A stretch of 64,000 nucleotides of DNA from positions 5,146,001 to 5,210,000 of the forward strand of contig NC_063012.1 of assembly GCF_020509005.1 (NCBI RefSeq), read 5' to 3'. The translations under genes and the position numbers were made by a program. Below are positions 32,842-44,029 of the stretch, piece by piece (position 1 is the stretch's first letter; every line of letters begins with the position of its first letter). The notes under the pieces are model-generated. The model was not told the DNA's origin. It saw only the letters and a program-made list of their open reading frames with translations, and ran no database searches. This DNA comes from Fulvia fulva. Lineage: Eukaryota; Ascomycota; Dothideomycetes; Mycosphaerellales; Mycosphaerellaceae.

Positions 32842-33227
32842 GTTGTATGTTGTATGTTGTAAGTCGATGCAGGGTGCCCAAGCTGCGTCGAACTAGAGCT
32901 TTCGAGTTCCATCACTTCCCAAGTTCGGCTCCACCTCGGAGGCCCAAGCACGAAGCTATACTTGAACTTTGGCTGCCCTGCCTTCTGGCCGGGTTGGCCT
33001 AATACATGCATGATTGCCGTGATACTGAACAATGAGGAGCGTCCGTCACGTTAGCTGCCAGGCATATCAAGTGGGAAGAAGTCAACGGATCTGCAGAATT
33101 CCACACAGGCTTCGTTTCATTCGTGTTCATCTACACACTGCACCTCAACCATTATGCTAGGCGTCATGTGTCTCCAGCTCGTATCAAGCTTCTCGGCATG
33201 CTTGGATCATTTCCGACCTACACCCCC
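32842..33227. other. Intergenic region
   Basis: 386 bp between the stomatin start and the stop of the next minus-strand gene. Contains TTGTATG repeats next to the stomatin ATG; nothing else recognised. Confidence 0.4.
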
Positions 33228-34822
33228 CTACAGCTCCTCGTCCTCTTCGGCCATGACTCCATCGTGCACAAACTCCACCAAGCTGTTCGAGGTGATACCA
33301 ACCTCGTGCAGGGTAAGCGCGTGGCCCAGTTCTTTGCCCTCGACCGCCAGACGCGGAGCTGGGCTCTCGGCGGGACATGTCTTGCTGGCGACACGCACGC
33401 GACGGATGAGGTCGGCGACCTTGAGCGTGGCGTTCGCCTGAACCTTGCAGTATGTGCCTGGTGCTGTCGATTGTTAGCTGTGATTGAGGACGGCGTAGTA
33501 GGGCTTTACTTACGACACTTGACCGAGAGCTCGAAAGGAGCCTTGGCATCTTTGGTGCCCAAGTACTGGCGGAGCTCCTGCAACTGACACATCGGCTCGA
33601 CCTTGCCTTGCAGCTGGAAGTTCTCGTTCTCCAATGATCCCACACGCTGAGTGAGTGTAGCCACCTGCTTAGTGAGGGAAGTGATCTCGGCCATCATACG
33701 GTCAAAATCGGCGACAGAGACGGTGATCGACTGAGCTTGAGCTGGTGCTGTAGCTGGAGGAGCATTAGACTTCTCAATGGTTGCTGCTGGTAACTTGGGG
33801 ATGACAATGTAATCGGACTCTTCGGACTCTTGCTTGACTCTTGGGCCAAGCGCTGCAGGCTCTGCCGGCTCGACCTTGACTGTGGGAATCATCGGCTTGC
33901 CAACATCTCCCTTCTTTGTCTCGATCTTCTCGGCATTCATGTCCTTGTCTGTGCCAGCACCGTCCACTGTGAACGTCTGCCAGCCCTTTGCGCGCAGATA
34001 TGGCGCCGCTGCCGCCGAGGCAGGGAGAGTCGTGACACTTGGCTTGCTGATAGCCGGGGTTGTGGGCTTCGGCTCGACTGCCTTCTCGACCTTGGGACTA
34101 GCGATAGCAGAAGAGCCGAGGGCGTCCACCGACAATGACTGAGTTGTGCTTCCAAAGGTGTTTGGCTTGCTGAACGACACGTCTGGCTTGGCTTGCGGCT
34201 GGGTCGGGGGAGCAAGGGCTCCATTTGACGCAAAAGAGGAGCCCGAAGCTGCGAGGCTCCGTGTCGCATGAGTGGAGACGGGTGGAGGAGTGAGGTGAAA
34301 GCTTGCTGCTGATGTGTTTGCGCCGCCGTGAGTATAGCTTTTGCGCGCGAACGAGGAGCGTGAACTGTCGGAGGTCACTGAAGATGGGCGAGATGGGAAT
34401 GCACTCGATCGAGAGCCAGGACGCGACTTATTGCCGCCTGTAGTTGCTTCCCTGCTGAACCGACGGGCCTCCTATGGTGATGTTAGCCAATGTCGATCTT
34501 GTAGTGACGAGTGGGGCCTTACAGCCAGCTGCTCTGGTGTCCCAAAGAGTGATGGGCCTGCATCTGGTGCCACGCCAACCTCCTTCACTGTCGGCGGAGA
34601 CGGCTCTGCTGATGCCGGAGCAACGCCAGCGAAGGCAGGAGTAGGTGGCGGAGCTAAGTTGGTTGGCACTGGGGCAGGCGGTGCCGCTGGAACTGGTTGG
34701 CGCGGTACTGTGCGCGGCGCAGCTTGATCCTGTGTCGGTGCGGTCAGTGGTGGTGCGCTTCCCTTGCCGAGGATGCGTGCAGCCATAGCGGCCATCATCG
34801 CTGCTGGGTCTGTAGCCGCCAT
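33228..34822 (-). CDS. Pro/Ala-rich protein with coiled coil and possible ubiquitin-like C-terminus
   Basis: Three exons (34523-34822, 33514-34471, 33228-33457; introns 51 and 56 bp) join to 495 aa. Residues 1-100 are Ala/Pro-rich after MAATDPAAMMAAMAARILG; 100-320 are Ser/Thr/Lys-rich and disordered. At about 345-390 a heptad-like helix is visible (FDRMMAEITSLTKQVATLTQ). The C-terminal 100 residues look ordered: PFELSVKCRTYCKVQANATL, then VADLIRRVRVASKTC, PRLAVEGKELGHALTLHEVGI and SLVEFVHDG. The strand-helix-strand order with a 'G+xL...LxxxGI' stretch resembles ubiquitin/UBX folds; that is inference. No named family recognised. It ends with an acidic EEDEEL. Confidence 0.72.
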
Positions 34823-36669
34823 TGTGTCGTGCAGTGATGTATTCCAATCTAAGGTATCTGGTGTGTTTAGGTCCAGGTTGTTGGTGACAAGTGCTGGAGG
34901 AAAAGTTGTGGAGTTTTGTTTTGGCTTGGCCGTTTATGATCCCTGTCACCGGCCTTCGCCGTCGAGGAAGGCACGCCCAAGAACAATAACGTGAGTTGAA
35001 GTGGTGTCGATATCCATGCCCATGTGGCATGCTGTGAGCAAATGCACGCTGGGCAGCCGCACAAAGAGCCATTGACGCACATGCTAGACCCTACCAGAAG
35101 CGGCCTCATCCAACAACAGAGGAAGCCTCGCCACGCCGTAGACTGCTGCAACTGCCTAGCCAGAAGGACTGAGGACTTGCAACTACAGCTTGATGCTGTG
35201 AGCTGCGCAGTGTGCCTCATCTACCGGCATAATTTAAGCCATACAGGGAGTTGTCGCTCAAAGCTGCTACTGCGCCTGGAGGGATTTGTAAGAGCGGCGC
35301 ATCTCGCGAAGGAGCAGCACCGACAGACTCAGTCCCGATGATTATACCGTCGCCTTGGGTGTCGGTCTCAAACGGAAAGCGCTGACCTTCCTCGCGTCTC
35401 ATGCCAGGGGTAGGTGGGCGTCGTTACACACAAGAGCTTGGAACATCGAGTGGTGATTCCGTGGGAGAGCATCGCAGCCCAGACTAGAGCTGAGCCTCCG
35501 GGAAGGTGGATCGTCGCAGCAGTATACCCAGACAAGCGGCGACATGACTGGTGAGTATCGGGGCACCTTTCAGACCAAGCGGACCCGTTTGCGAAGAGCC
35601 AGGCGAGACATCACGAAGCGAGTATTCTTCGAGCGTGATCAGAGGCGAGAGGAAGACAACTTTGTGTATTTTACATCAACGCAGCGGTCGCTCTGTCAAT
35701 AGCTGGCACTAGCTCCAGTCTCGAGATGATTGCTGTCGCTGTCTTGGACGACCAGCGATGATTGAGCCAGAGACAGGTCGTAAGGATGCTCGCGGGCACA
35801 ACGATTGATGCAATCAAGATATGATATGCTTGATGCATGTCGGAGCCACTGGAATGTCTAGACTCCAGTGATCATGCCTGATACCTCGCCGGGTGAATCG
35901 ACTGCCTCATACGTGGCTTCGCTGCTTCAATGGAGAATTTGGTACAGTCTGCGAATCGTTGTCTTGGTGCACTGCTGCTGGTAACTCGGCAGGGTGATCC
36001 GTACTCTGGAAGCCGATTTAGCAGTCCCGTACTGTGTGGGTGGATGGACAGGGCTTCGACGACAGGACCATCTCGGCAGTGCCCTGAACAAGGATGGCAT
36101 TGGGGTTCTAGCCAGCCATGCCGAAGAAATATCCGCTTGAGCGCCCCTCGTGCCTCCCATACCTATTCCAGAACATGCACTTCCGCATATTTGCTCAGGG
36201 CACTTCGGCCCAAGGCGAAGAATCACCGAAAGTGAGTGAGCACTTCCACTGAGACTCTGGGAACAGTAAGTACGCCCAGATGAACGGCAGGCATTTCACA
36301 TCTGCCGGCTCACGACCCGGTACTTGATGGATTAGCGAGCCAGATCGAGCGAGTTCGGCAGAGATGCGCTGACTGATACTTATTCAAGAGTGGTGAAGGA
36401 AGGGAAAGTAACACAGTGGACGATGGCATGAAGTCAAGGCGGAGGGCTTGGCAATCTGTTCGGGTTCTCGGTTCTCCAACTTGTCTTCTGTTGCTTCGTT
36501 CACTACTTCCCGACCCTGCGTCGCGCCTGCAGACAACACTCTGACGCAGACAGAGGGAGACACTGGCACGAGTAAGCTGTCGACTGACAGGAGCGAGCCC
36601 TGGGACCAAGTGCGAACACGCGAGACCTGACACCGTCCCCCGCGCGATATTATCGTTACCATCGAATGA
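34823..36669. other. Long intergenic region with gene-like debris
   Basis: 1.85 kb without a supported gene. Two coding-looking stretches lie in adjacent frames on the + strand: about 35420-35555 (contains IPWESIAAQTRAEPPGRWIV) and 35544-35702 (a 52-codon ORF, MTGEYRGTFQTKRTRLRRA). A 61-codon minus ORF (35217-35402) is also present. These may be remnants of a decayed gene; no family recognised. Confidence 0.4.
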
Positions 36670-38090
36670 TTACCCTGGTGTGGACCGACTCAGGATCTCT
36701 ACTTGTTGCACCCCAAAGTTCCCAATGAAGACCACAAGCACCGCGGCGTAGGCTGCTGAGGCACCGAACAGCTCGTGCCGCTTCGCAGTTGTAAGCGACG
36801 AAACAGCCATGCCGAAGATGAGCGTGAACACAACCAGCACACCTGACGTAGCCATTAGCGGTGTTTGGAGAGTGAGGACGATTGCCACACACCTATCGCA
36901 TCCAGCGCAGACTGCTGAGCGCCCATCTCGGTGACCTCGTACATGATAATGACGGGATGCACGAGCAGGATGAATATCACAATCGTAATGATAATGTTGA
37001 CCAACTTGTCAACGCGCGCCGGCGCATAATATCGGACCCAACCGCTGGAGGTCTTCTCGCGAAGCTCGGGCGTGAGGAAGATGTTCTGTTAGATTTATCA
37101 GCGGAGACATGCGAGGGCTTTGCATACGTTGCACTCACTCTGATTATTTGGCAACGGAGCCGGCGTTGCAGAAAGTCGTCTACACGACTGAGGCATCGCT
37201 CAACGAGGCTATCGAACACAGCAGATTCGCGGCCGGACCTAAGCGTTATCATATCCTCTTTCCGTCGTATGAAGTGCTCCTCCCTCTGCACAATCGGCTG
37301 GTTGTCCTTGAACCATGTTCGAACACTTTCGTAGTCACGACTGGATGGACGCTGCAGTGACACCATCTCCTTGCATTTGAGAAGGAAAACGTCTTGCTGA
37401 TTAGCACAGCCTCTGGGCAGGGGCAAGACGAACACGACTTACCATACTCCAGCAATCTGAGTCGCAGATCGGACAAGAGCACCGGGCGACACCGTTTGAA
37501 ATGAGCCGGAAAGCCTGCTGCGGCAAGCTCTTCTGGAGTCCTGTGGCTGTCACGACGTCTACAGCTGAGCTTCCTCACGTCACCGTGGGTTTTTTCCCAT
37601 CGATCGAGATCGTCCAGTTCTCCTTCAATCTGTTCGATATCGAACTGCATGTCGGACAGCACGCGAGAATGCAAGTACCCGAATGCTCGATACTGCAAAA
37701 AGTTACGGTCGCTGCTCTGGAATGTGGCCACTTGCGGATAGCCTCGAGGTCGATTTTCTACTGGCCATACCGTCAGAGCGAGCCTGGCATATGGGCATAG
37801 GACCTCCAGAATCTTGTCACGATGCTGTACGGATCCTCGCAAGGCTCCTCTCTGTTGGGCGTGGTATCGACGTCATCACTAATCCAAGTTAGCCAACGCG
37901 AGAGCCAACTGACTATGAGCTATCAGTACTGTTGAAAACAACGATTTCTGAGACTCGGCTCACGTTTCCGGATTTGCCGTTGCCCTGTCTCAGCATCTTG
38001 TTCGCCCACCAAGGTCGCCGATGTGCTCGGCGTGACTGTTTCCTCCTTTACTTCATTCATATTACACTCAGGATCCATGGACAAAGACAT
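36670..38090 (-). CDS. DUF6594 family membrane protein
   Basis: Fungal-specific family of unknown function with a soluble N-terminal region and C-terminal membrane helices. Six exons were assembled: 37964-38090, 37831-37878, 37443-37760, 37139-37392, 36893-37085 and 36670-36842, totalling exactly 371 codons (370 aa). The N-terminus is acidic (MSLSMDPECNMNEVKEE). The family core starts PRGYPQVATFQSSDRNFLQY and AFGYLHSRVLSDMQFDIEQIE; a second conserved part contains RPSSRDYESVRTWFKDNQP. The C-terminus has TM1 (VNIIITIVIFILLVHPVIIMY), TM2 (VLVVFTLIFGMAVSSL) and TM3 (AYAAVLVVFIGNFGVQQ). The 3' exons are well supported by motif continuity; exons 1-2 are supported by splice signals and frame only. 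Confidence 0.78.
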
Positions 38091-38364
38091 GCTTCGATTG
38101 TCTCTATCAAGGAGACGGTGTGGGCTTGATTATGCAAGAATGGACAGTTGGAACCCTCTATATTGTGCGCTCACATCACGAGACGATACGGTGTGCAACG
38201 ACGCCAAATACGTGTGGCCATTGAGTGTCCATCATTCTAGGGTTACAACAGCGCCTGCAGGAGGCCGGTGGGACCTCGCAAGCCTCGATCCACCCTCGGC
38301 CTGTTCTGAGCTGGTTTGTGGTTGCACAGGCGGGCGCAGCAGCTCGTACATGCTCAGCTCTCAT

Positions 38365-38794
38365 TCAAGGCCAGGCTAACTGGCTCTCTGCGATCCATTG
38401 GCCACTGTTGTACTTGGTTGTCGAGCCAGATGCGCGCAACTGATACTCCCACATCTTTTTCTCGCTGAGACGGCTAGCTGCGACGATATAATTGCTGGTT
38501 GAGCCGTCAGCACGAGTGCATCGCACTTCGTCGCCAACATTGAATTCGGACAGTGGCTATTCAAGTCAATTGATTGACGCCATCTCGGGAGGAAGGATCT
38601 CACATCAGCGATTTCCGAGCTGGACTTGCCCAGAACAAGGCTCTTTTGAGGGCTGTCAGGTTCATCGCTCCTATCGACCTGAGGCGTCTCTGGAGTCTTT
38701 GAAGAATTAGCAAGATCGCGCTGCAACGAAATTAAGGGCTGGTCTTCACCGGCTGTGTTGCCTTAGCCTGGATGTCTCTCAGCTCCTCTGGCAT
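38365..38794 (-). CDS. Small three-exon hypothetical protein with SH3/chromo-barrel-like C-terminus
   Basis: Exons 38750-38794, 38604-38696 and 38365-38556 (introns 53 and 47 bp) join in frame to 109 aa, starting MPEELRDIQAKATQP. The middle is acidic and disordered. The last about 60 residues look like a small beta-barrel: LSEFNVGDEVRCTRADGS, then SNYIVAASRL, KMWEYQLR and YNSGQWIAESQL. This 'F.VGD.V...DG....Y.I...R....W.YQL' pattern recalls Tudor/chromo-barrel or SH3-like folds in small fungal proteins; that is inference. Intron 1 has a GCTAAT branch site 13 nt before its AAG acceptor. Each exon is too short to stand out as an ORF, so automated ORF calling would miss the gene. Confidence 0.6.
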
Positions 38795-39290
38795 CTTCAG
38801 AAGTTCTTTGATGGAACGCTTCGTTGGCAAGGCTCTGGCGAAAGTCGGAGATCTTGAAGTCTTCCCGTGAGGTCAACCATGACTTTATAGACGAACGTGA
38901 GCCTTGATTCAGCCCTTTGCCCAAGAACCGCAACGCATGGCAATCGCCCTTCCGTTGTCTGCTAGAGGTGCATCCTCAAGACGTGCAATCAGCTTTGTCG
39001 GATTTACGCCTAAAATTGGAGCTTGCGAGCTAGGTGTGGCAGGCAACCTGTAGCCGCGTGGGGCGCAGGAGAATAATTGCATTGCTAGCGTATCTCGTGC
39101 TGCACAAAGGCGGCTGTGAGCATGCAGACCTCCTGTGAGAAGTGTAAGCTCAGACAAGGTCTGAAGATGTTTGCACTGCATCCGCTGACAATGATACTCA
39201 AGCATACGGCCCAGTGTCTTGCGGTGGCCAAACATTTGGCTGTGTCGATTGTATGCTGTTTCGCAAAATCGCAAACAAGCGCACTGCACC
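38795..39290. other. Divergent intergenic region
   Basis: 496 bp between the small minus-strand gene and the caspase-like gene. A possible upstream extension of the small gene's first exon (open frame to about 38870) lies here; nothing else recognised. Confidence 0.35.
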
Positions 39291-40502
39291 ATGGTCCTCG
39301 CAGAGCTTAACATTAGCCATGCCGAAGGGCATCTATCCATCGAGACGAACAAGACGCCCTTCGGCACGACTTCCAACAGGCTTGCTTCGCCGATTGATAG
39401 TGTAGTCGGTGATCTACCTGGAATCGGAAACCCTCGCATGCAAGTAGTCTTCGACAAGACTGTTTGTGACGCTCTTCAGCTATCATGTCAATATCAAGAA
39501 GTGAATGTTCTGATTATTCGATGGGCCGAACACCTGGATCGAGATCTCCAATGTGGAGCAGAAGTAGGTGCGTTCAGACTCGACTATCTTCGCCGTGCTG
39601 ACAATAACATGAGCAGGTAGAAGAGCTGCAAAAATTGTTCCGCGATCAGTTTCACTTTCCTACAGAAGTGCTCGAACTTAACGATGTGAAATCGCCGTAG
39701 CTGCAGCTTGACACTGGTATCAACAAGTTCATTTTGGAACACGACGGGCCATGTCGTACACATCTCCTAATGATCTACTATACGGGGCATGGGATTGGCG
39801 CCCCTGACGGTGTATGGTTCGTAGGGTAAGGATGATACGAACGCGACAACTGCGACGTGAATGCTGACCATTGGCAGAGAACGAGATGGGACTGCAGCTG
39901 TTGGATCAGGTAGACTGACAGCCGAAGCGCATTGGAACAAATCCGAGCACAGCCTTTTACACCACGCTCAAGCCGATGTGCTGACCATACTGGACACTTG
40001 TTGTGCTGGTAATGTTATGAATAAAGGCCTGACTGAGGACACATTGCGATTGTTTGAAATTCTGGTCGCTACCACGAATGTGTCCCCAACCTCAGCACCC
40101 GGACCCAGGTCATTCTCCAGGGCTCCGATCGACTCGTTGGAACATCAAATCGGAGCAGATAACCAGCTGCCATTCACGGCCTTCGATCTGAACAACGATA
40201 TCATCAACAGACGCAAGGTGCAGAAATCGCACGTCTTCACCAAACCCAACAGGCAAAGTCACCGGCACATCAAGCTAGGCCCACTGAAAAGATGCGCCCG
40301 GGAACGCGAAGCTCCAATGGCCGAAGCGTCGTATGTAACGGTGCGCTTCCACGGCTCCACTTTCGAACACCTTCCCTCGCTTCTTGAGCACGAGACGGTT
40401 ACATTGGCCAAGTCACTAAGCAAGGCGGCGTGGGAGACGAATCTGGGCATAAATCGTATCGAGCTAATCAGGAGACGGAGAAAGACGAAAGACGCTACAT
40501 AG
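39291..40502 (+). pseudogene. Caspase-like (C14) protein gene with an internal TAG
   Basis: Three exons (39291-39563, 39617-39825, 39878-40502; introns 53 and 52 bp) total exactly 369 codons. The p20-like caspase domain is recognisable: VNVLIIRWAEHLDRDLQCGAEVEELQKLFRD, then LLMIYYTGHG with the catalytic His, and ILDTCCAGN with the catalytic Cys. It belongs to the fungal orphan caspase-like proteins (not classical metacaspases). The C-terminal 170 residues are not recognised, apart from a short SYVTVRFHGSTFEHLPSLL segment. A TAG at 39698-39700 interrupts exon 2 just before QLDTGINKFILEHDGP. A C-to-T change in a CpA context (CAG to TAG) would explain it. Either a young pseudogene or a truncated protein lacking both catalytic residues. 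Confidence 0.7.
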
Positions 40503-40747
40503 TGGATTACGTGCACGTGCGTCATGCCGCAGCCGGAAGCCCGCTTGCCGATCGCCGATCGGCCCGGCCTTTGTTGTTGCTCGCGCACGTGCAAGAGCAA
40601 CTGACCTCCACCACTCGACTCGACTACACCACATCCACACATCCCGTTTCATACTTCTCGACAGACATCCACCCCGCGGCATTGAACCAGAGATATCACT
40701 CCATTGTTGGTACATCCTTGCTATTATCGCCATGGACTTCACGAGTC

Positions 40748-42307
40748 ATGGTTCACACGCGCCTCTTGGTTCACGCTGGCGCGAGAAGCGGTCTGAGGGA
40801 CGACGAGCAATTCATCTTCCAAGCTGAGGCGTATGCTGATCTCGACTCCAACCGCGCGCTTCGACGCCACCCTGGAACATCGCGACAACCGTTGGATCGT
40901 CTGAAAGACCACATCTATGCTCAAGAGCAATCAAGCATTTCCCACCGCGCTTCGCCCCAGAAGCAAGCCGCGAGCCAGCCGCTGCGTGTTTTCGACATCC
41001 AAGTCGCACACGCTATCACCTATGTCGAAGATACGCAGCTGGCATACACAGCGCTTGAAAGTCAGCTCCCGACGCCGTCGCGTATCTCCTGCACCAAGAC
41101 ACCGAGGAAGACCGCAGTACACGAAGCAACGCTGGGAGCTACAACGCATACGATCGACTATGCCATACCGACACCGTGCAAAGTTACCCCCGCCAGATGT
41201 GCCATCCCACCTTTTGTTACGGAAACAGCTCCAAGATCGAGTCGCAGCTATTCGTGGCCTGGCAATGCCCCTTGGAGCCAGTCCTCATACCTGATCTCAC
41301 CGGCACTTGCTCGCTCAAGCAAAAGAAAACGACTCAATGAGAATCCATCGTCTACCAGCCAGCAGCGTCATGCAACCACTCCGGCGACTGCTCGGAGCGC
41401 ACTACGCTTCCCCAGTCCGGCCAAGCGCCGTAAATCCACGCAGGGCGTTGTTGGCAGAGACAAAATCAGCGGCGCAAACGGGAACTCTTCAGAGCTGCCG
41501 ACTTCGTACTCGGTGAGCGACGAGGCTGGAAGCCTCAGACGCCGAGCTCGCACGTCGCAAAGGTCCGCTAGCGATCCAGGTCCACAGTCTCTAAACTTTC
41601 GCGGGAGGGTGCCACAAAATGCAGCGTCGCAGCGCGAGAACACATCTCCCATAAAGTATGGAGCAACTCTTAAGCAGACGCATCAGGTAGCTGGCATTGA
41701 AGCTGTTCACGCCCCAACCTCAGCTACTGAACGCGATGAGACCACTGCCCACAGCCACAAGCCTGTCGACATGCACTCATTGCCAGCTGCCATATTTCCA
41801 CCCACTGCAGCAGTAGGTCAGCAATTCGGGACCCATGTTACACCAGCTTTGCAACGACTGATCGCCGGCGACATCGCCAAGTGCTTCAAGCCTACACTGG
41901 AGATCCGGGCTATCGACAACCTAGAACGTGGCCACTGGCGTATGCAGATGCCTAGCTGGCCCTCTGAACAACTCGCAGCATTCTGGCGAAACTTGGAGCA
42001 CTATATAGCTGGCGGCAATGCAGGCTGGGGTGTCTGGTGTACTCGCGAGCCAGACACTTGTTTCCGAAGCAACAGCGAGCGGACGGAAGAGCGCCACGGC
42101 AGACCAGCCGAATGTTGCGGCACGGAAGTCAGCACAGGTCATAGCACGATCCGAGTATACTGCTGGGGTGAAGTCGTACAGCACGTTTACCTGCTGCTCT
42201 ACGTTGCGAGCAATAGCAAGGTGCGCAAATCTGGACTCCAGTGGCTCGATTCGCAGGGCACTGTGGTTGTTCAGATGCCTACAAACGGATCTACACGTAG
42301 TAAGTAA
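40748..42307 (+). CDS. Hypothetical protein, disordered with conserved-looking C-terminus
   Basis: 519 aa in one exon. Residues 1-360 are Ser/Thr/Arg-rich and disordered, with basic clusters resembling nuclear signals (SSKRKRLNEN, SPAKRRKST). The C-terminal 150 residues look folded: KPTLEIRAIDNLERGHWRM, then WPSEQLAAFWRNLEHYI, GGNAGWGVWCTREPD and IRVYCWGEVVQHVYLLLY. The tryptophan-rich pattern (GHW.M, FW, AGWGVWC) suggests a specific fold, but I cannot name it. Start placed at 40748 (MVHTRLLVHAG); the frame is open upstream to 40430 but overlaps the previous gene. Confidence 0.6.
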   Translation: MVHTRLLVHAGARSGLRDDEQFIFQAEAYADLDSNRALRRHPGTSRQPLDRLKDHIYAQEQSSISHRASPQKQAASQPLRVFDIQVAHAITYVEDTQLAYTALESQLPTPSRISCTKTPRKTAVHEATLGATTHTIDYAIPTPCKVTPARCAIPPFVTETAPRSSRSYSWPGNAPWSQSSYLISPALARSSKRKRLNENPSSTSQQRHATTPATARSALRFPSPAKRRKSTQGVVGRDKISGANGNSSELPTSYSVSDEAGSLRRRARTSQRSASDPGPQSLNFRGRVPQNAASQRENTSPIKYGATLKQTHQVAGIEAVHAPTSATERDETTAHSHKPVDMHSLPAAIFPPTAAVGQQFGTHVTPALQRLIAGDIAKCFKPTLEIRAIDNLERGHWRMQMPSWPSEQLAAFWRNLEHYIAGGNAGWGVWCTREPDTCFRSNSERTEERHGRPAECCGTEVSTGHSTIRVYCWGEVVQHVYLLLYVASNSKVRKSGLQWLDSQGTVVVQMPTNGSTRSK

Positions 42308-42812
42308 CCCGATCTTCAATAAGTATTGCGTTGTTATGTACCTCGCCTGCTGTGGCAAGCTCTTTCGCAACGTCATCTTCCACCCGGTGCTACGACGAGG
42401 AATAAAGGTGCATCAGTAGGCTCTCGTAGCGTCTCGAGGGCGGACCGAGAGCGTGCATCGACCCATCATGCAGTAGTATGACCCATCACTCTTAGCGAGA
42501 GGAGAGGACAGGCATGCCTCGTAGTATGCGTGGCAGACCCACCCATTGGCATTAGTCCGTCTGACATGCTGATTGTGGTTTCGATTTGTAAGTACGCTTC
42601 GGGCACGCTTCTGCAGCTGTGACGACCCGTAGGATCTGACCAAGAGGCCTTGAGAGCTGACTAATTAGAGTCCATATAATAAGCGCCGGTGTGTACTGGG
42701 AAGCACACTCTCGCTCTTACACTGCAGTACACGCCGTGGCACCACGGCATTCCTTTCTCTGCATCTTCTTCCAACACCCCAAGCATACTCCAAGTCATAA
42801 GCAATCGCCGAG
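42308..42812. promoter_or_regulatory. Intergenic region upstream of HSL-type esterase
   Basis: 505 bp, no exon recognised; a TATAATAAG stretch at about 42675 lies 138 bp before the next ATG. Confidence 0.35.
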
Positions 42813-44029
42813 ATGTTGCTCGACCAGGAGTCCCTCAGGCAGTCGTCCGAGATACATCCTGAAGTGCAAGCGGCAAGTGTAATGATCAAGTATGCTATAA
42901 GCCTTACTTACGTTGCCTTCCAAGTGGATGACCGCCAATCCCCAACCTGCACTGGAGTGGGACAACTGGCAGGATGTCCGTGGTGCTATCGCGCTCCTCG
43001 CGGAGCAAGGCCTTGAGATGCTTGGCCCTCCAGAAACAAGCATACATGAATTGGTAAATATCATCAGCGAGTGTAATGCGATAATGCATCTAACGGTACT
43101 CACCAGGTCATTGATATCCCAGCGCGCGACGGGCACAAGAACTCCACAAACATATACAGGCCAACAAGTCTTCCTCCCTCCGGCAGCCCTCTCATCGTGA
43201 TGTTCTTCGGTGGAGGCTGGATTAGTGGAAGCAAAGACGCCAACACAGCTTTCGCCCATGCTTACGTGCGAGCGTTTGGCGCTACTGTCGTCTCTCCAAG
43301 CTATCGCATGTCGCCCGAGCACAAGTTTCCAGTGCCCCCTCAAGATGCCTGGGACACTGTCAAATGGCTCGATGAGCATGCAGCCGAACTTGGTGCAGAT
43401 CTCAAGCAAGGCTTCATCGTCAGTGGTGTCTCTGCTGGCGCTACAAACTCTGCTGTCGCGGCTACACATGCCATCGAGAACGAATTGACGCACCCGATCA
43501 CTGGACAGTACCTTTGCGTTCCGTCCACTATGGACGAGGAAAGTGTGCCTGAGAAGTTCAAGCCTTACTTCAAGGCTTACGAGCAGAACAAGAACGCGCC
43601 TATCCTGCCGACCTCAGCTCTTGCCGCGTTGCAGGGACATACCAGCTGGGACGCGGAATCTCCTTGGCGACATGTCATTCGATCTAAGGCGCCATTGTCG
43701 AAGCAGTCCCCTGCGTACTTTCAAGTGGATGGGATGGATCCACTTCGCGATGAAGGCTTGATTTGGGAAGAGATGCTGAAGGAGGCCGGCGTCAAGACGA
43801 AGCTGGACTTCTACCCTGGGTGTCCTCATGGTCATCATATCTTCATGCCGGGAATCGAGGTTTCGAACAAGGCGACTGCGGATCAGTTGATTGGCGTTGG
43901 GTGAGTCTCGAGCTGAGCATGCCGAGTGGCGAGGGGATTGCTGATCTGTCCGGTCTCTACAGGTGGTTGCTTGGTAAAGACATTACGGCGGAGCAAGGTC
44001 TGTCCGCCATGATGCCAAATTCTGCGTGA
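42813..44029 (+). CDS. Alpha/beta hydrolase, HSL/abhydrolase-3 type esterase
   Basis: Four exons (42813-42863, 42925-43053, 43107-43900, 43963-44029) give 346 aa. Probable carboxylesterase with the alpha/beta-hydrolase-3 layout: VIDIPARDGHKNSTNIYRP, an oxyanion-loop MFFGGGWISG, YRMSPEHKFPVPPQDAWDTVKWL, nucleophile GVSAGATNS, acid in VDGMDPLRDEG, and catalytic His in CPHGHHIF. The usual HGGG oxyanion motif reads FGGG, so the first His is replaced by Phe. The first intron (42864-42924) is the least certain; the other two junctions restore conserved sequence. The substrate cannot be inferred. Confidence 0.8.

Noticed and set aside
38909..39457. 182-codon minus ORF
   Set aside because: Overlaps the caspase-like exon 1 on the other strand; no motif, no splice-consistent partner.
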